A stretch of 64,000 nt of DNA from Acetobacterium paludosum (GCF_008086595.1 NZ_RXYA01000012.1:96494-160493), one strand, 5' to 3'. Positions 34,742 to 43,619 are shown, counted from the first letter of the stretch. Notes: generated by a model from the sequence alone, not told the origin. Numbers and translations are program-made.

Positions 34742-34786
34742 AAAAAACAATAACATGGGTAACAACGAGGTCCCATGCTATTATTG
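34742..34786 (-). terminator. Terminator between alpha/beta hydrolase and glycerate kinase
   Basis: On the minus strand CAATAATAGCATGGG pairs with CCCATGTTATTG (small bulge) and is followed by T6. It ends the hydrolase transcript or attenuates glycerate kinase. An equivalent hairpin is kept in copy A (31934-31978) although the hydrolase is absent there. Confidence 0.7.
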
Positions 34787-34800
34787 ATGATTTGTTTTGT

Positions 34801-35610
34801 TTAGTCATTGATAAAATCTGAAATGATCTGATTGAATTTATCAGGTTCTTCCCAGAATAGCATATGGCCGGAATTCTCAAAAAACTCTAGTTTCGCTTCT
34901 GGAATCTTCTCAGCTACATAAGCGCTTCCCTGCCAGTTGAAAACGGCACTGTGGCGGGCTACACACACCAGAGTTGGGAGATTGATGAATGGCAGAAAAT
35001 CTCGCCAATCTAAATTTGTATGGTCCCGCATGATTTCGATACGCACGGTTTGCGGACATTTTGAAATTTCGTCAGCGATGAATTTTACTTCTTCCGGTGC
35101 TGGTTCGTGATGTAGACAGGCAAAGGCCAACCCTTCGGCACTCTCTCTTGGTGCGTATTGTATTTCGCAGCAAGTCCTTATAAACATTTCTACATCATAA
35201 CATCCATTTTGTCCCCAAACCCAATCAGGTCCGGTATATTGGAGCGGTGCCTGCTCAACACAGACCAGTTTACTCACTCGATGATTACCAAATAATTCCA
35301 AATAACTCCAGAGTACAGCAACACCCATTGACCATCCCAAAATGGTAACATCCCGAATATCTAATTGATCTAGCAGTTCTTTCACATCCATAGCGTAACG
35401 AGAAATCCGATGACTGTGCAAGACCTTTTCTGATTCACCATGCCCTCTGAAATCCATTAATATCACCTGAAAATTTTCGGCAAGAACATCGCTGTTTTTT
35501 TTGAAAAACTGGGTGGTACAGGTCCAGCCCGGAATCATGAGCAGAGGTTTTCCTTCGCCCTTCACCTCATAATACAATTCAACATGATCATTGGTATAAA
35601 AAGTTGCCAT
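34801..35610 (-). CDS. Alpha/beta hydrolase
   Basis: A 269-residue alpha/beta-fold hydrolase. The nucleophile elbow is GWSMGV (about residues 93-98), the oxyanion strand is MIPGWTC, and the C-terminal catalytic His is in NSGHMLFWEEPDKF. Substrate is unknown; the family includes esterases and C-C hydrolases. TAGGAGG gives a strong start at 35610. The whole gene (34794-35680) is bounded by the 11-base direct repeat ATTGATGATTT and is missing from the duplicated copy A locus. Confidence 0.88.
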   Translation of the reverse strand: MATFYTNDHVELYYEVKGEGKPLLMIPGWTCTTQFFKKNSDVLAENFQVILMDFRGHGESEKVLHSHRISRYAMDVKELLDQLDIRDVTILGWSMGVAVLWSYLELFGNHRVSKLVCVEQAPLQYTGPDWVWGQNGCYDVEMFIRTCCEIQYAPRESAEGLAFACLHHEPAPEEVKFIADEISKCPQTVRIEIMRDHTNLDWRDFLPFINLPTLVCVARHSAVFNWQGSAYVAEKIPEAKLEFFENSGHMLFWEEPDKFNQIISDFIND

Positions 35611-35669
35611 AGTTTACCTCCTATAATTGATAATTTTAGAATTCATTCCGCTTTGATTATTGTTTAAGA

Positions 35670-35806
35670 ATTGATGATTTTTTCGCTATTTGTAAAAGAT
35701 AAGCATAAACTGATATCAAAGTGTGATGATTCACTTTTGTAATCGTAGCAAAATACCATTAATTATAATTATACCCAATATGAAATAGTTTTCAATGGCA
35801 ATTTTG
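35670..35806 (-). repeat. Duplicated promoter region (copy B)
   Basis: It matches 31976-32105 apart from scattered changes and a 6-base ATTATA insertion. The minus-strand promoter TTGAAA (+ 35790-35795) and TATAAT (+ 35768-35773) with 16-base spacer should drive the hydrolase and glycerate kinase. Confidence 0.8.
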
Positions 35807-35896
35807 CCAATTAATTCTATCGATATTGGGCAATTATACAATAATCGTAATTTATATTCAGGTGACACAAGAGGGAGGGTTTTGTTATTCTGATTC

Positions 35897-35957
35897 CCGG
35901 CGTTCGAACATAAATGGGACTGATCCCACGATCAGTGCGAAAGGCTACAGCCGTCGG
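35897..35957. ncRNA. Candidate structured RNA element
   Basis: Nested helices are visible: CCGGCG (35897-35902) with CGTCGG (35952-35957), TTCG (35903) with CGAA (35938-35941), and ACTGATC-CCAC-GATCAGT (35919-35936). A 10-base bulge AGGCTACAGC sits on the 3' side. A run of A follows. It matches no riboswitch class that I recognise and could be on either strand; the next gene (SHOCT protein) starts 174 bases further on. A 61-codon minus-strand frame across it has no support. Confidence 0.35.
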
Positions 35958-36130
35958 AAAAAAAACACATGTTATTCTTAAGGCTTGATTTGTATAATAC
36001 ATTCAATAATTGTAATTAATTAATATTTGATTCTTGGATGATTTGTAAAACTACGTTAACTGAAGTTAATAAAAAGGGTACGTGAAATTTAGGAATTAGG
36101 TATCTTCCAGAAAGAAGGCAGGTGAATATA

Positions 36131-36403
36131 ATGATGTATTTAGGTGCGTATGGTATGTGTTTTGGACTTAGTATGATAGGAAGAATAGGTGGTATGATTA
36201 TGATGTGTTTATTGTTAATAGCATTTGTAGTATTTGCGATTGTTTGGATGTCTAAAAATTCAAATCTAAGAAAAAGCGTAGATGAGTCTCAACAGCAACA
36301 ATCAACCAATCGAGCAATGGAAATTTTGAACGAACGTTATGCTTCGGGAGAAATAACAGACGAAGAGTATGCTAAAAAGAAAGTAGAACTTAAAAAAGTG
36401 TGA
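36131..36403 (+). CDS. SHOCT domain membrane protein
   Basis: A 90-residue protein with a hydrophobic N-terminal half (one or two membrane helices, Met- and Gly-rich) and a C-terminal SHOCT motif, ILNERYASGEITDEEYAKKK. SHOCT is a short oligomerisation module found in many small membrane proteins. ATG 36131 is chosen over GTG 36122 because AGGTG at 36120-36124 is correctly spaced. A terminator follows. Confidence 0.85.
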   Translation: MMYLGAYGMCFGLSMIGRIGGMIMMCLLLIAFVVFAIVWMSKNSNLRKSVDESQQQQSTNRAMEILNERYASGEITDEEYAKKKVELKKV

Positions 36404-36419
36404 TCTTTATGGTATTGAT

Positions 36420-36448
36420 GCCCCAGGCTTAACGTCTGGGGCTTTTTT
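36420..36448 (+). terminator. Terminator of the SHOCT gene
   Basis: GCCCCAGGC (36420-36428) pairs with GTCTGGGGC (36434-36442), then T6. Confidence 0.92.
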
Positions 36449-36548
36449 CGTGCTGGTAATTACAATCAATCGATACGGCACTTTCATTTTGTTGAGATTC
36501 TCCAATACGCCGCAGTGGATTTTCCACAAATATTCATATTACTTACCA

Positions 36549-36588
36549 AAAAAATAGACGAAGATTGGCCTGACAGCGTCAGGCCAAT
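36549..36588 (-). terminator. Terminator of the padR operon
   Basis: ATTGGCCTGAC-AGC-GTCAGGCCAAT (36564-36588) followed on the minus strand by a T7 run (A run at 36549-36555 region on the plus strand), just after the membrane protein stop at 36600. Confidence 0.85.
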
Positions 36589-36599
36589 TGCCCCAAATT

Positions 36600-37955
36600 T
36601 TATTGAAAACCGAAAAGTATGGGGAGTAAAAAGGCCACCATTCCAAACCATATGGCATAAACATAGAGGTAGGAAGTTTGAAACACTTCAATCTTTTTAA
36701 AATCAAATTTATTTAAGAAAAAGCGGATGTACAGCCAGGCCAGACCAGCAAGATTAACTAGAAGTACCAGATTCTCGCCCAGCGCCGCAACTTTATTTGG
36801 TGTGAGCCCATAGGCAGACAAACGGAAAACGATAGCGGATAAGGCGATGCCGTCGATGATCAGGGCGGTGAGAATCAGGGCGAGATTGATATAATCAAAT
36901 ACCGTGTTTCTTTCATGGGGATTTCGGGCTGAAATCACATAAATTACCAGACCAAGAACCAGAGCAAGCATGAAATCAAAAGCGATCAGGTAATCCCGCT
37001 CAATAAACGGACTTTTACTGCTGCCAATCATCACACCAAGAAAAACAAGCATCACCAATAAGAAAAGCGGGCTGAATATTTTTGCCAGAATCGGTGCGAA
37101 ATTCTCCACAACACTTTTCTTGGTCTCCACCAGGTAAATGGTAATCATAGCGGCTGAACTGGCACCGTAGACAATCAGATAGTTCTGGATGAACCAGCTG
37201 GCATTTATTTGAATGGCAAAGAACATGGCCTGAATAAACATGGCCAAAACGATGATTCCGCAGAAGATCAGGGTACCATAAATCACCGATTCTCCAGTAA
37301 ACCGAATGAAATTCATCCGGGCTTTGGTGGTTTTCCAGTTTATGCCCATATAGGCGATGCCGGTGATCAACCATAAAAATAACGGAAGATGCAAGGCGGT
37401 CAGGAATTCCGTATCATTGGGGGAGTAGGTCGGGTACAGGTTGATCAGTAGCCAGGCCAATGCAAAAATACCCCCGATCACAGCCGGTGTTTTCCAGGGT
37501 GACTGGTGTTTGATCAAGAAAAAAGCAGCAACAAACGGCAAGATAAAAAAGCTGATGTTCTTAAAAAACAGGACTCCATTCTCCGAATCAAGCAGATTTA
37601 AACCGAATAGCTCGGGAAGTTTGAAGAGGGTACCTGAGACTAGGGAAAAAATAATCACCATGGCAATATATTTCCGATTCTGGCCGGAATCAAGTGCGCC
37701 ATCCGGATTGAGCATTAGATGTTTCCAAAGATTTTCGGTACTGACTTTGGAATACTCTTTGGAAATCGCATGAACATTTCCCATCCGCTTTACGCTGATC
37801 AAAAACGCTTCTTCCGTTGAAAGTCCGATCGTTATCAGATCGTCAATTTCATCCTTCAAATGATTTTCCAATTCGATTATGTCCGGCTCGCTCAAGTCAC
37901 CTTTTGCGCGGAGCAGATCACTCCAGGACCGAATATTAGCAGCTAAATCAAACAT
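36600..37955 (-). CDS. Permease prefix domain 1 multi-pass membrane protein
   Basis: A 451-residue protein. The N-terminal 75 residues match the 'permease prefix domain 1' style helical segment (ELENHLKDEIDDLITIGLSTEEAFLIS, given here in part), followed by about ten membrane helices. Proteins of this sort pair with PadR regulators, as here: the start overlaps the padR stop by 8 bases and follows AAAAAGGAGG. The function is unknown; the design suggests a membrane sensor or transporter-like protein repressed by PadR. Confidence 0.8.
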   Translation of the reverse strand: MFDLAANIRSWSDLLRAKGDLSEPDIIELENHLKDEIDDLITIGLSTEEAFLISVKRMGNVHAISKEYSKVSTENLWKHLMLNPDGALDSGQNRKYIAMVIIFSLVSGTLFKLPELFGLNLLDSENGVLFFKNISFFILPFVAAFFLIKHQSPWKTPAVIGGIFALAWLLINLYPTYSPNDTEFLTALHLPLFLWLITGIAYMGINWKTTKARMNFIRFTGESVIYGTLIFCGIIVLAMFIQAMFFAIQINASWFIQNYLIVYGASSAAMITIYLVETKKSVVENFAPILAKIFSPLFLLVMLVFLGVMIGSSKSPFIERDYLIAFDFMLALVLGLVIYVISARNPHERNTVFDYINLALILTALIIDGIALSAIVFRLSAYGLTPNKVAALGENLVLLVNLAGLAWLYIRFFLNKFDFKKIEVFQTSYLYVYAIWFGMVAFLLPILFGFQ

Positions 37956-38307
37956 ATTGAAATTCCTCCTTTTTCTTAATTAAATTCAGCCAGGTTTTTG
38001 AAAGTGCGGAGTGGACTATATCCCACTGTTTTTTTTGCATGTCCAGCTCGGTCAGGCCCTCTTCTTTAATGCGATAATATTTTCGCTGACGACCTTTTTC
38101 AGAACCCTGCCAGTAAGATTCGATAAAGTTTTTCTCTTCAAGACGATGGAGTACCGGGTACAGCATACCCTCTGACCAGATAAGTTCATCTGCGGTTAAT
38201 TCTTTCACTTTTTTAATAATTGCATAACCATAACTGTCCTCCTGTTTTAAAATAGCAAGAATAAAAGGAATCGCCGAGGCTGCAATTAAATCCTTGGATA
38301 CATTCAT
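37948..38307 (-). CDS. PadR family transcriptional regulator
   Basis: A 119-residue winged-helix repressor. The motifs SYGYAIIKKVKEL, SEGMLYPVLHRLEEKNFIES and GRQRKYYRIKEEG are typical of PadR. ATG 38307 is preceded by AGGAGG; a longer frame to 38379 runs through its own promoter. The operon is padR plus the membrane protein. Two copies of GTTCTAGGTA at the promoter are the likely operators, so it probably represses itself. Confidence 0.94.
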   Translation of the reverse strand: MNVSKDLIAASAIPFILAILKQEDSYGYAIIKKVKELTADELIWSEGMLYPVLHRLEEKNFIESYWQGSEKGRQRKYYRIKEEGLTELDMQKKQWDIVHSALSKTWLNLIKKKEEFQYV

Positions 38308-38329
38308 AAAACCTCCTATATACCAAGAT

Positions 38330-38375
38330 GTTCTAGGTATAGTTCTATTATACATAGAAGTTCTAGGTAAGACAA
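38330..38375 (-). promoter_or_regulatory. padR promoter with paired operator repeats
   Basis: Minus-strand -35 TTGTCT (+ 38370-38375) and -10 TATAAT (+ 38347-38352) at 17 bases. The decamer GTTCTAGGTA occurs at 38330-38339 and 38360-38369, exactly 30 bases apart (about three helical turns), one copy inside the promoter spacer and one over the start region. Confidence 0.65.
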
Positions 38376-38426
38376 GCACTATTGAAAAATATTATATGAT
38401 ATTTTTTAGTTTTTTATTTTACTAGG

Positions 38427-38456
38427 TGTTATAATGATGATAGTTAATCGTTATCA
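38427..38456 (+). promoter_or_regulatory. Extended -10 promoter with Fur-like palindrome
   Basis: TGTTATAAT (38427-38435) is followed at once by TGATAGTTAATCGTTATCA (38438-38456), which resembles a Fur/PerR-class 19-bp box with TGATA...TATCA ends. If used, it would give the oxidoreductase a 340-base leader; no gene is seen in that interval (38457-38787), only a 35-codon frame without support. Confidence 0.4.
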
Positions 38457-38787
38457 TTATTATCACGATTGTACACATGGTCCGCTGAATCTGGATCAGC
38501 TTTTGTGGAAGAGAAACAAAATAATTACTAAAGTTCTATAGATTTCAGTAGTGTATTCGATTTATTGTTGAAAGGCGGCCATTGAAAAGAAGGTTGGAGA
38601 ATCAATCCGGATTATTGATTATACCCACTAATAGCCGGAAAAGTAATGAAATTTTTAAAATTACAAATTAGTATAAAATAGTTGCTTGATTTGGATAATT
38701 GCAAAATTTAGAAGAATTGAACAATTGCTATTTTGAGGCTGGATTTGCAATTGCTTTTTATTTTATATCATTCAAGGAGGTAGGATA

Positions 38788-40542
38788 ATGAAAAAGATTT
38801 TAATTGTTGGTGGCGTCGCTGGTGGCGCCACTGCTGCAGCACGTCTGCGACGTTTGAGTGAGGAAGATGAAATTATTTTGTTTGAACGGGATGAGTATAT
38901 TTCTTTTGCCAATTGTGGGTTGCCTTATTATATCGGCGATGTGATCAAAGATCGCAGTAAATTGCTGGTTCAGACCGTGGCGGGAATGTCCAAACGCTTT
39001 AATCTTGACATTCGAAATTTCAGCGAAGTCACCTTCATTGATACTATTGGAAAAACGGTGGAAGTCAAAAATCAATTGACCGGGAAAACATATCGTGAAA
39101 CCTTTGATAAACTAATTTTATCGCCTGGAGCAAAACCTATTACACCACCGATTCCGGGACTTGCAGAAGCTAAAACGATACTGACGCTGAGAAATATCCC
39201 GGATACAGATAAAATTAAAGCTATTATTGAAAGCGGCAACGTGAAACGAGCAGTGGTCATCGGTGGCGGTTTCATCGGGGTTGAAATGGCAGAAAACCTT
39301 TCTGAACTGGGTGTCAATGTTACTCTGGTTGAAAAATTGAATCAGGTACTTAAACCTCTGGATTTTGAAATGGCGCAACTTGTCCATCAGGAAATTAACG
39401 CAAACTGTGTCAATCTGATTCTAGAAGATGGGGTGGATCATTTCCAGCAACAGGGAACCGAAGTAGTGCTGGAAAGCGGCAGAGTTTTAGAGGCCGATTT
39501 GGTGATCCTCGCTATTGGTGTTGTTCCGGAAAACGGACTTGCCAAGAGTGCCAACCTGAAATGCGGGCCACGCGGTCACATTGTCACCACTGAAAACTAT
39601 GAAACAATGAGTGCAGAAAATGACATCGTAAATCCGAATATTTTTGCTATCGGTGATGCTATTGAAGTTAAGGATTTTGTTACAAAAAATAAGACTGCCA
39701 TCGCCTTGGCCTGGCCGGCCAACCGTCAGGGCAGGGTAGTCGCGGATTTCATCAATGGCAAAACGATCAGGAATGCCGGCATACAGGGAACCGCCGTGGC
39801 CAAAGTATTTAATAAAATCATTGCCTCTACCGGCAACAATGCAGCTCAGCTGAAGATGAAAAAAATAACCTATCAAGTGGTGGTAGCCCATCGGGCCAAC
39901 CATGCCGGCTACTATCGAAATTCCACCAATATCGCATTAAAACTGCTTTATGACCCGGAAACTCTAAAAATATTGGGTGCTCAGGCCGTCGGACAGGATG
40001 GCACCGAAAAGCGGATCGATGTGATCGCCTCCGCCATGAAAACGGGAGCCACCGTTCTGGAGCTCCAAGATTTTGAACTCTGCTACGCACCGCCTTTTTC
40101 TTCGGCAAAAGATCCGGTCAATATACTGGGTTACATCGCTGAAAATATCATCGACGGGATTTACAAAACCGTGGAGTGGGATGAAATCGATGAAATCGTC
40201 TCAAATGGTGGATTTCTGTTGGATGTTCGGACACCGACAGAAGTCAACGCTGGTGTCATTAACGGTGCGGTAAACATTGAACTGGATAGCCTGAGGGATC
40301 GTATCGGCGAAATTTCCATTGCCAAAGATGCACCAATCTATGTCACCTGCCAGGTCGGCCAGCGTGCCTATCTCGCCATTTGTATTTTAAAAGGAAACGG
40401 ATTCACCAATATTTATAATCTGGCCGGTGGGTACAGCACTTACAAAGCGGCTCACTACAAGCTGGCTGAGCTGGACTTCACGGTCGGGGAGTGTGCTCCT
40501 CCAAAAGATGATGCTGATAAACGCGATATTGATCGGGGTTGA
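38788..40542 (+). CDS. CoA-disulfide reductase with C-terminal rhodanese domain
   Basis: A 584-residue FAD/NAD(P)H oxidoreductase of the CoADR-RHD type, implicated in polysulfide, persulfide or CoA-disulfide reduction. The FAD site is GGVAGGATAAARLRR (8-22), the single redox cysteine is C43 in SFANCGLPYYIG, the NAD site is VIGGGFIGVE, and the second FAD block is IFAIGDAI. The rhodanese domain (about 465-565) has its active cysteine at about C521 in VTCQVGQRAY. TCAAGGAGG precedes ATG 38788. It stands alone; redox or sulfur-stress control is plausible given the upstream palindrome. Confidence 0.94.
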   Translation: MKKILIVGGVAGGATAAARLRRLSEEDEIILFERDEYISFANCGLPYYIGDVIKDRSKLLVQTVAGMSKRFNLDIRNFSEVTFIDTIGKTVEVKNQLTGKTYRETFDKLILSPGAKPITPPIPGLAEAKTILTLRNIPDTDKIKAIIESGNVKRAVVIGGGFIGVEMAENLSELGVNVTLVEKLNQVLKPLDFEMAQLVHQEINANCVNLILEDGVDHFQQQGTEVVLESGRVLEADLVILAIGVVPENGLAKSANLKCGPRGHIVTTENYETMSAENDIVNPNIFAIGDAIEVKDFVTKNKTAIALAWPANRQGRVVADFINGKTIRNAGIQGTAVAKVFNKIIASTGNNAAQLKMKKITYQVVVAHRANHAGYYRNSTNIALKLLYDPETLKILGAQAVGQDGTEKRIDVIASAMKTGATVLELQDFELCYAPPFSSAKDPVNILGYIAENIIDGIYKTVEWDEIDEIVSNGGFLLDVRTPTEVNAGVINGAVNIELDSLRDRIGEISIAKDAPIYVTCQVGQRAYLAICILKGNGFTNIYNLAGGYSTYKAAHYKLAELDFTVGECAPPKDDADKRDIDRG

Positions 40543-40666
40543 GGAGATTCCCATCATTAGAACAGGAGAACCGACCTCTCGATCTTTAACTTAGTATTTC
40601 CTTAATTAATAAGACAGTTGACGTGATTTACAGACGATCTTAAGCTTAAATAGCTACTATATATAT

Positions 40667-40742
40667 GTGAAAAGTAATGGACATACTTCTCACTTTACTA
40701 TTCCTGAGCAACGAATCCTTTATGGGTTCGTTGCTTTTTTAG
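40667..40742 (+). terminator. Two-hairpin terminator region
   Basis: GTGAAAAGTA (40667-40676) pairs with TACTTCTCAC (40684-40693) with one mismatch, then GCAACGAATCC (40708-40718) pairs with GGGTTCGTTGC (40724-40734) followed by T6. It ends the oxidoreductase transcript; the extra hairpin could also make this a small RNA. The gap 40543-40907 holds nothing else that I can support. Confidence 0.75.
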
Positions 40743-40907
40743 TTAGCCGTTTATTGCAAGATTTTGTGGTTTTAAGAAGAATCTGTGACTTGAAATATTG
40801 GTGGAGGACTGGTTCTGATAATTGCGGAAATTAAAAAGCACCTCGGTGAGATGCTTGTCAAAACGGGCTATTTACTTATTAGCTACATCAGCTTTTTTGA
40901 ATCTTTC

Positions 40908-41144
40908 TTATTTCGCTTCTTTGGATAGTTTCTGAACGCCCCGGGTAATGAGGCCGATGCCATCTACGTGTTCAGGTTCAAAACTAGAACAACCACATAA
41001 AGGACAGGTCTTTTTCTTAAAGGCAAAATAATAAACGATATAGACAATACCGCCTACTAACCAGAGACAATTAATTAAAAACCAAACGATGCTAAATTTT
41101 TTTGTCGGGATAACGTTCTGACCACAATCACTACAATGTTTCAT
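40908..41144 (-). CDS. Small zinc-ribbon membrane protein (78 aa)
   Basis: A 78-residue protein with CSDC at residues 4-7 and CPLCGC at about 47-52, forming a probable zinc ribbon split by a membrane helix (about 18-42). The order 'zinc knuckle - helix - zinc knuckle' means both halves should sit on the same side only if the helix is a hairpin. I do not recognise a family. GAAGGGGG precedes the ATG. Confidence 0.7.
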   Translation of the reverse strand: MKHCSDCGQNVIPTKKFSIVWFLINCLWLVGGIVYIVYYFAFKKKTCPLCGCSSFEPEHVDGIGLITRGVQKLSKEAK

Positions 41145-41297
41145 ATGAGAACCCCCTTCATTTATTAATTGCAGTATATCACATTCTAATTTAATTTAAT
41201 ACAACTATTGTGAAATATTTTTAGCATTTAACTGGCCTAATCCTTGTTTTTATTTTTATGGTATCATAACGATCATGTCCAAGCAAATATCAAAAAA

Positions 41298-42146
41298 TCA
41301 GCTAAGCTTCCTAACCGGAAACTGGATTTCGGTCAGCCAGTCTGCCTCTGAATCTTTATTCCAGACCCCATCAATGTAGGATTCCCGGGGATTGTCGATG
41401 ATTTCATAACCATTGTTTTCCACCCACTTCAGCACAGCATTGTAGGCTCGGGGGAATCCCACATAGGAGCCTTTGTGAAGTGCACAGGCCGCATTTTCAA
41501 CCCGGTTAATGATCTTGAATGTCAGCATGTCCGAGTCCGCTTTTTTTTCGGTGACCGCCTCGCAGATTTCAACATCCACATCGGTTTCCCGGTATTCACC
41601 GTCATGATAGATATTAAAGCAGTATTCAGGAACGGCACAGACACAGTCGAGTCGTTCCATTTCGGCACCCATTGGGGGGAGAATATGAAACAGGGAGTCG
41701 TACCCGGGGACGATGGTACGCATGGATGCCACAATCACCTGAGGGAGCTCCTTGAGGATAACGTGGTATTCCCCGGTATCCCCATCATTTTTAGCCAGAT
41801 AGGATTCCACTTGGGACAGCCGCATGGTGTCCTCGGCAATTTTATGCATGAGCTCCAGTTTTTTTTGCTGAAGCAGATTTCTTTCTGGGATGCCGCCCTG
41901 AACCTGCTTAATTTCGTCCAGCGTAAACCCCATTTCCCGCAGCGCCAGAATTTGGTGCAGGACGGGGAGCTGTTCAGATGTATAATACCGGTATCCGGTA
42001 AATTTTTCGATGAAAGCCGGTGCCAGAAGACCGATTTCGTCATAGTGCCGAAGGGCTTTGATGGTGACCCGGTTCATTTTTGAAAACAGCCCGATTTTAT
42101 AATATACGGTATTTTCTTTTCGTTCGCAATGATAGGTTTCGTTCAT
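41298..42146 (-). CDS. MerR family regulator with GyrI-like ligand domain
   Basis: A 282-residue regulator. The MerR winged helix is YKIGLFSKMNRVTIKALRHY with GLLAPAF and GYRYYTSEQL; a coiled coil follows (about 90-120), then a GyrI-like effector domain ending near TEIQFPVRK. Such proteins sense drugs or amphipathic compounds. It is the third gene of an operon with an ABC exporter; the promoter of that operon has the 19-base spacer typical of MerR activation, so it probably controls its own operon. Confidence 0.93.
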   Translation of the reverse strand: MNETYHCERKENTVYYKIGLFSKMNRVTIKALRHYDEIGLLAPAFIEKFTGYRYYTSEQLPVLHQILALREMGFTLDEIKQVQGGIPERNLLQQKKLELMHKIAEDTMRLSQVESYLAKNDGDTGEYHVILKELPQVIVASMRTIVPGYDSLFHILPPMGAEMERLDCVCAVPEYCFNIYHDGEYRETDVDVEICEAVTEKKADSDMLTFKIINRVENAACALHKGSYVGFPRAYNAVLKWVENNGYEIIDNPRESYIDGVWNKDSEADWLTEIQFPVRKLS

Positions 42147-42159
42147 TTTCTTTCCTTTC

Positions 42160-42900
42160 TTATTCCCAGCGGAAGAATCGCATCGATAGAATAATTCCGA
42201 TTACCAGAGATCCAAACAAAACAATCAGGGGAATCAGCAGACTTGTTTCCAGCCCCAGACTTGTTGATTTTAAAAGCTTAATGCCCTGGGTAAGGGGGAG
42301 AAAACCAGCTACTGCCTGGAGTGGTTTGGGAAAAATCTCAAAGGGAATGGTGGCACCGGATAAAAACAGCATCGGGAAGTAAACAATACTACAGACCACG
42401 TTGGCGGTTTTGACCGTTTGGCACAGGCTGGCGATGAGCAGTCCCAGGCTGTACATGGAAACCATGACCAGCAGATAAGACCCCATAAACGCCAGCTTGG
42501 AGCCCATCATTTCATAACCGAAGAAGGTCTTGGCCACGGCGTAAATCAGCAGGGCTGAAACGACTGACAGCAGCATGTTGATGACAGCATGTACCCATAA
42601 TAGCATAGTTGGACTCACCGGTGTCACAAAAAATTGCTTGAGAATTTTCTTGTCCCGATAATCCGCGATAGTCAGGGGGATGCCCATAAACGCAGTGGCA
42701 CAAATCCCCACCGTGGCCAGGGCTCCGAATGAACTCTGAATCAAGGTAGTGCCGGCATCGCTAGTGGTCGGGTTTTGTCCGGCAATGAGTCCGATTAAGA
42801 TCATAATGCCCACCGGCATGCAGACTCCGAAAAAGATGCTGTCAATGCATCGCAGGGAAAGTTTGCCTTCGATTTTTAGCAAGGTTAAAAATTTTTTCAT
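42160..42900 (-). CDS. ABC-2 type transporter permease
   Basis: A 246-residue permease with six hydrophobic segments, of the ABC-2 export type. NVVCSIVYFPMLFLSGATIP is the characteristic ABC-2 segment. Its start overlaps the ATPase stop by 4 bases (ATGA). With the ATPase it forms an exporter, likely for a drug or peptide given the MerR regulator. Confidence 0.9.
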   Translation of the reverse strand: MKKFLTLLKIEGKLSLRCIDSIFFGVCMPVGIMILIGLIAGQNPTTSDAGTTLIQSSFGALATVGICATAFMGIPLTIADYRDKKILKQFFVTPVSPTMLLWVHAVINMLLSVVSALLIYAVAKTFFGYEMMGSKLAFMGSYLLVMVSMYSLGLLIASLCQTVKTANVVCSIVYFPMLFLSGATIPFEIFPKPLQAVAGFLPLTQGIKLLKSTSLGLETSLLIPLIVLFGSLVIGIILSMRFFRWE

Positions 42901-43619
42901 ACCGCGATTTCCTCCTTCATTACCCAGAGATAAGCGTCTTCCAGTCGTTTGTAGGGACTTCTTTTAATTAGCTCAGGAACGGTGTCTGTCACCAGCGCAT
43001 GCCCCTGGTTGATGATGCAGATTCGGTCACAAAGAACCTCCACTTCATCCATGTAATGAGAGGTGAGAAAAAGTGTCAGCCCCTTTTCTTTCAGATCAGT
43101 TAAAACATCCCATACCGCCCGTCTGGCCTCGGTGTCCAGCCCGGTTGTGAGCTCGTCCAGGAAGAGGACCTCGGGCTGAGGAATCAGCGCCAGCAGCACT
43201 GAGAGCTTTTGTCTTTCGCCGCCAGAAAGTTTTGCCACGGGCTGCTTGTGGAATTGATCCAGCTTAAACTGGGCCAGCAGGTCATCGTAATTAGCCGGTG
43301 AGTGGTAAAGGGCAGCAATTTCCTCACAGATTTCGCCTACCCGGATATTGCCCTGATAACTGGAGGACTGCAGCTGCACACCCACCCGCTCAAAAAGTCG
43401 CTTTCTTTCTTTTGTCGGATCCATGCCCAGAACCTGAACCGATCCGTTATCAAAGGATTTAAGACCCAGGATACAATCGATGGTGGTTGATTTGCCAGCC
43501 CCATTGGGACCCAGAAGACCAAACACCTCTCCTTTTTTAACGGTGAGATTTAAGTTGTTCACCGCAACCCGATTGCCGTAATGCTTGTTTAAATTTTTCA
43601 CTTCGATACTGATTTCCAT
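42897..43619 (-). CDS. ABC transporter ATP-binding protein
   Basis: A 240-residue ATPase of the CcmA/DrrA-like export group. Walker A is GPNGAGKS (37-44), signature LSGGERQK, Walker B LFLDELTTGLD and the H-loop TSHYMDE. ATG 43619 is preceded by GGAGG at five bases; the in-frame TTG at 43631 lies upstream of that site and is rejected. Confidence 0.94.
   Translation of the reverse strand: MEISIEVKNLNKHYGNRVAVNNLNLTVKKGEVFGLLGPNGAGKSTTIDCILGLKSFDNGSVQVLGMDPTKERKRLFERVGVQLQSSSYQGNIRVGEICEEIAALYHSPANYDDLLAQFKLDQFHKQPVAKLSGGERQKLSVLLALIPQPEVLFLDELTTGLDTEARRAVWDVLTDLKEKGLTLFLTSHYMDEVEVLCDRICIINQGHALVTDTVPELIKRSPYKRLEDAYLWVMKEEIAV

Noticed and set aside
35817..36002. 61-codon minus-strand ORF in the gap before the SHOCT gene
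   Set aside because: No ribosome site or family resemblance; it covers the structured element at 35897-35957.
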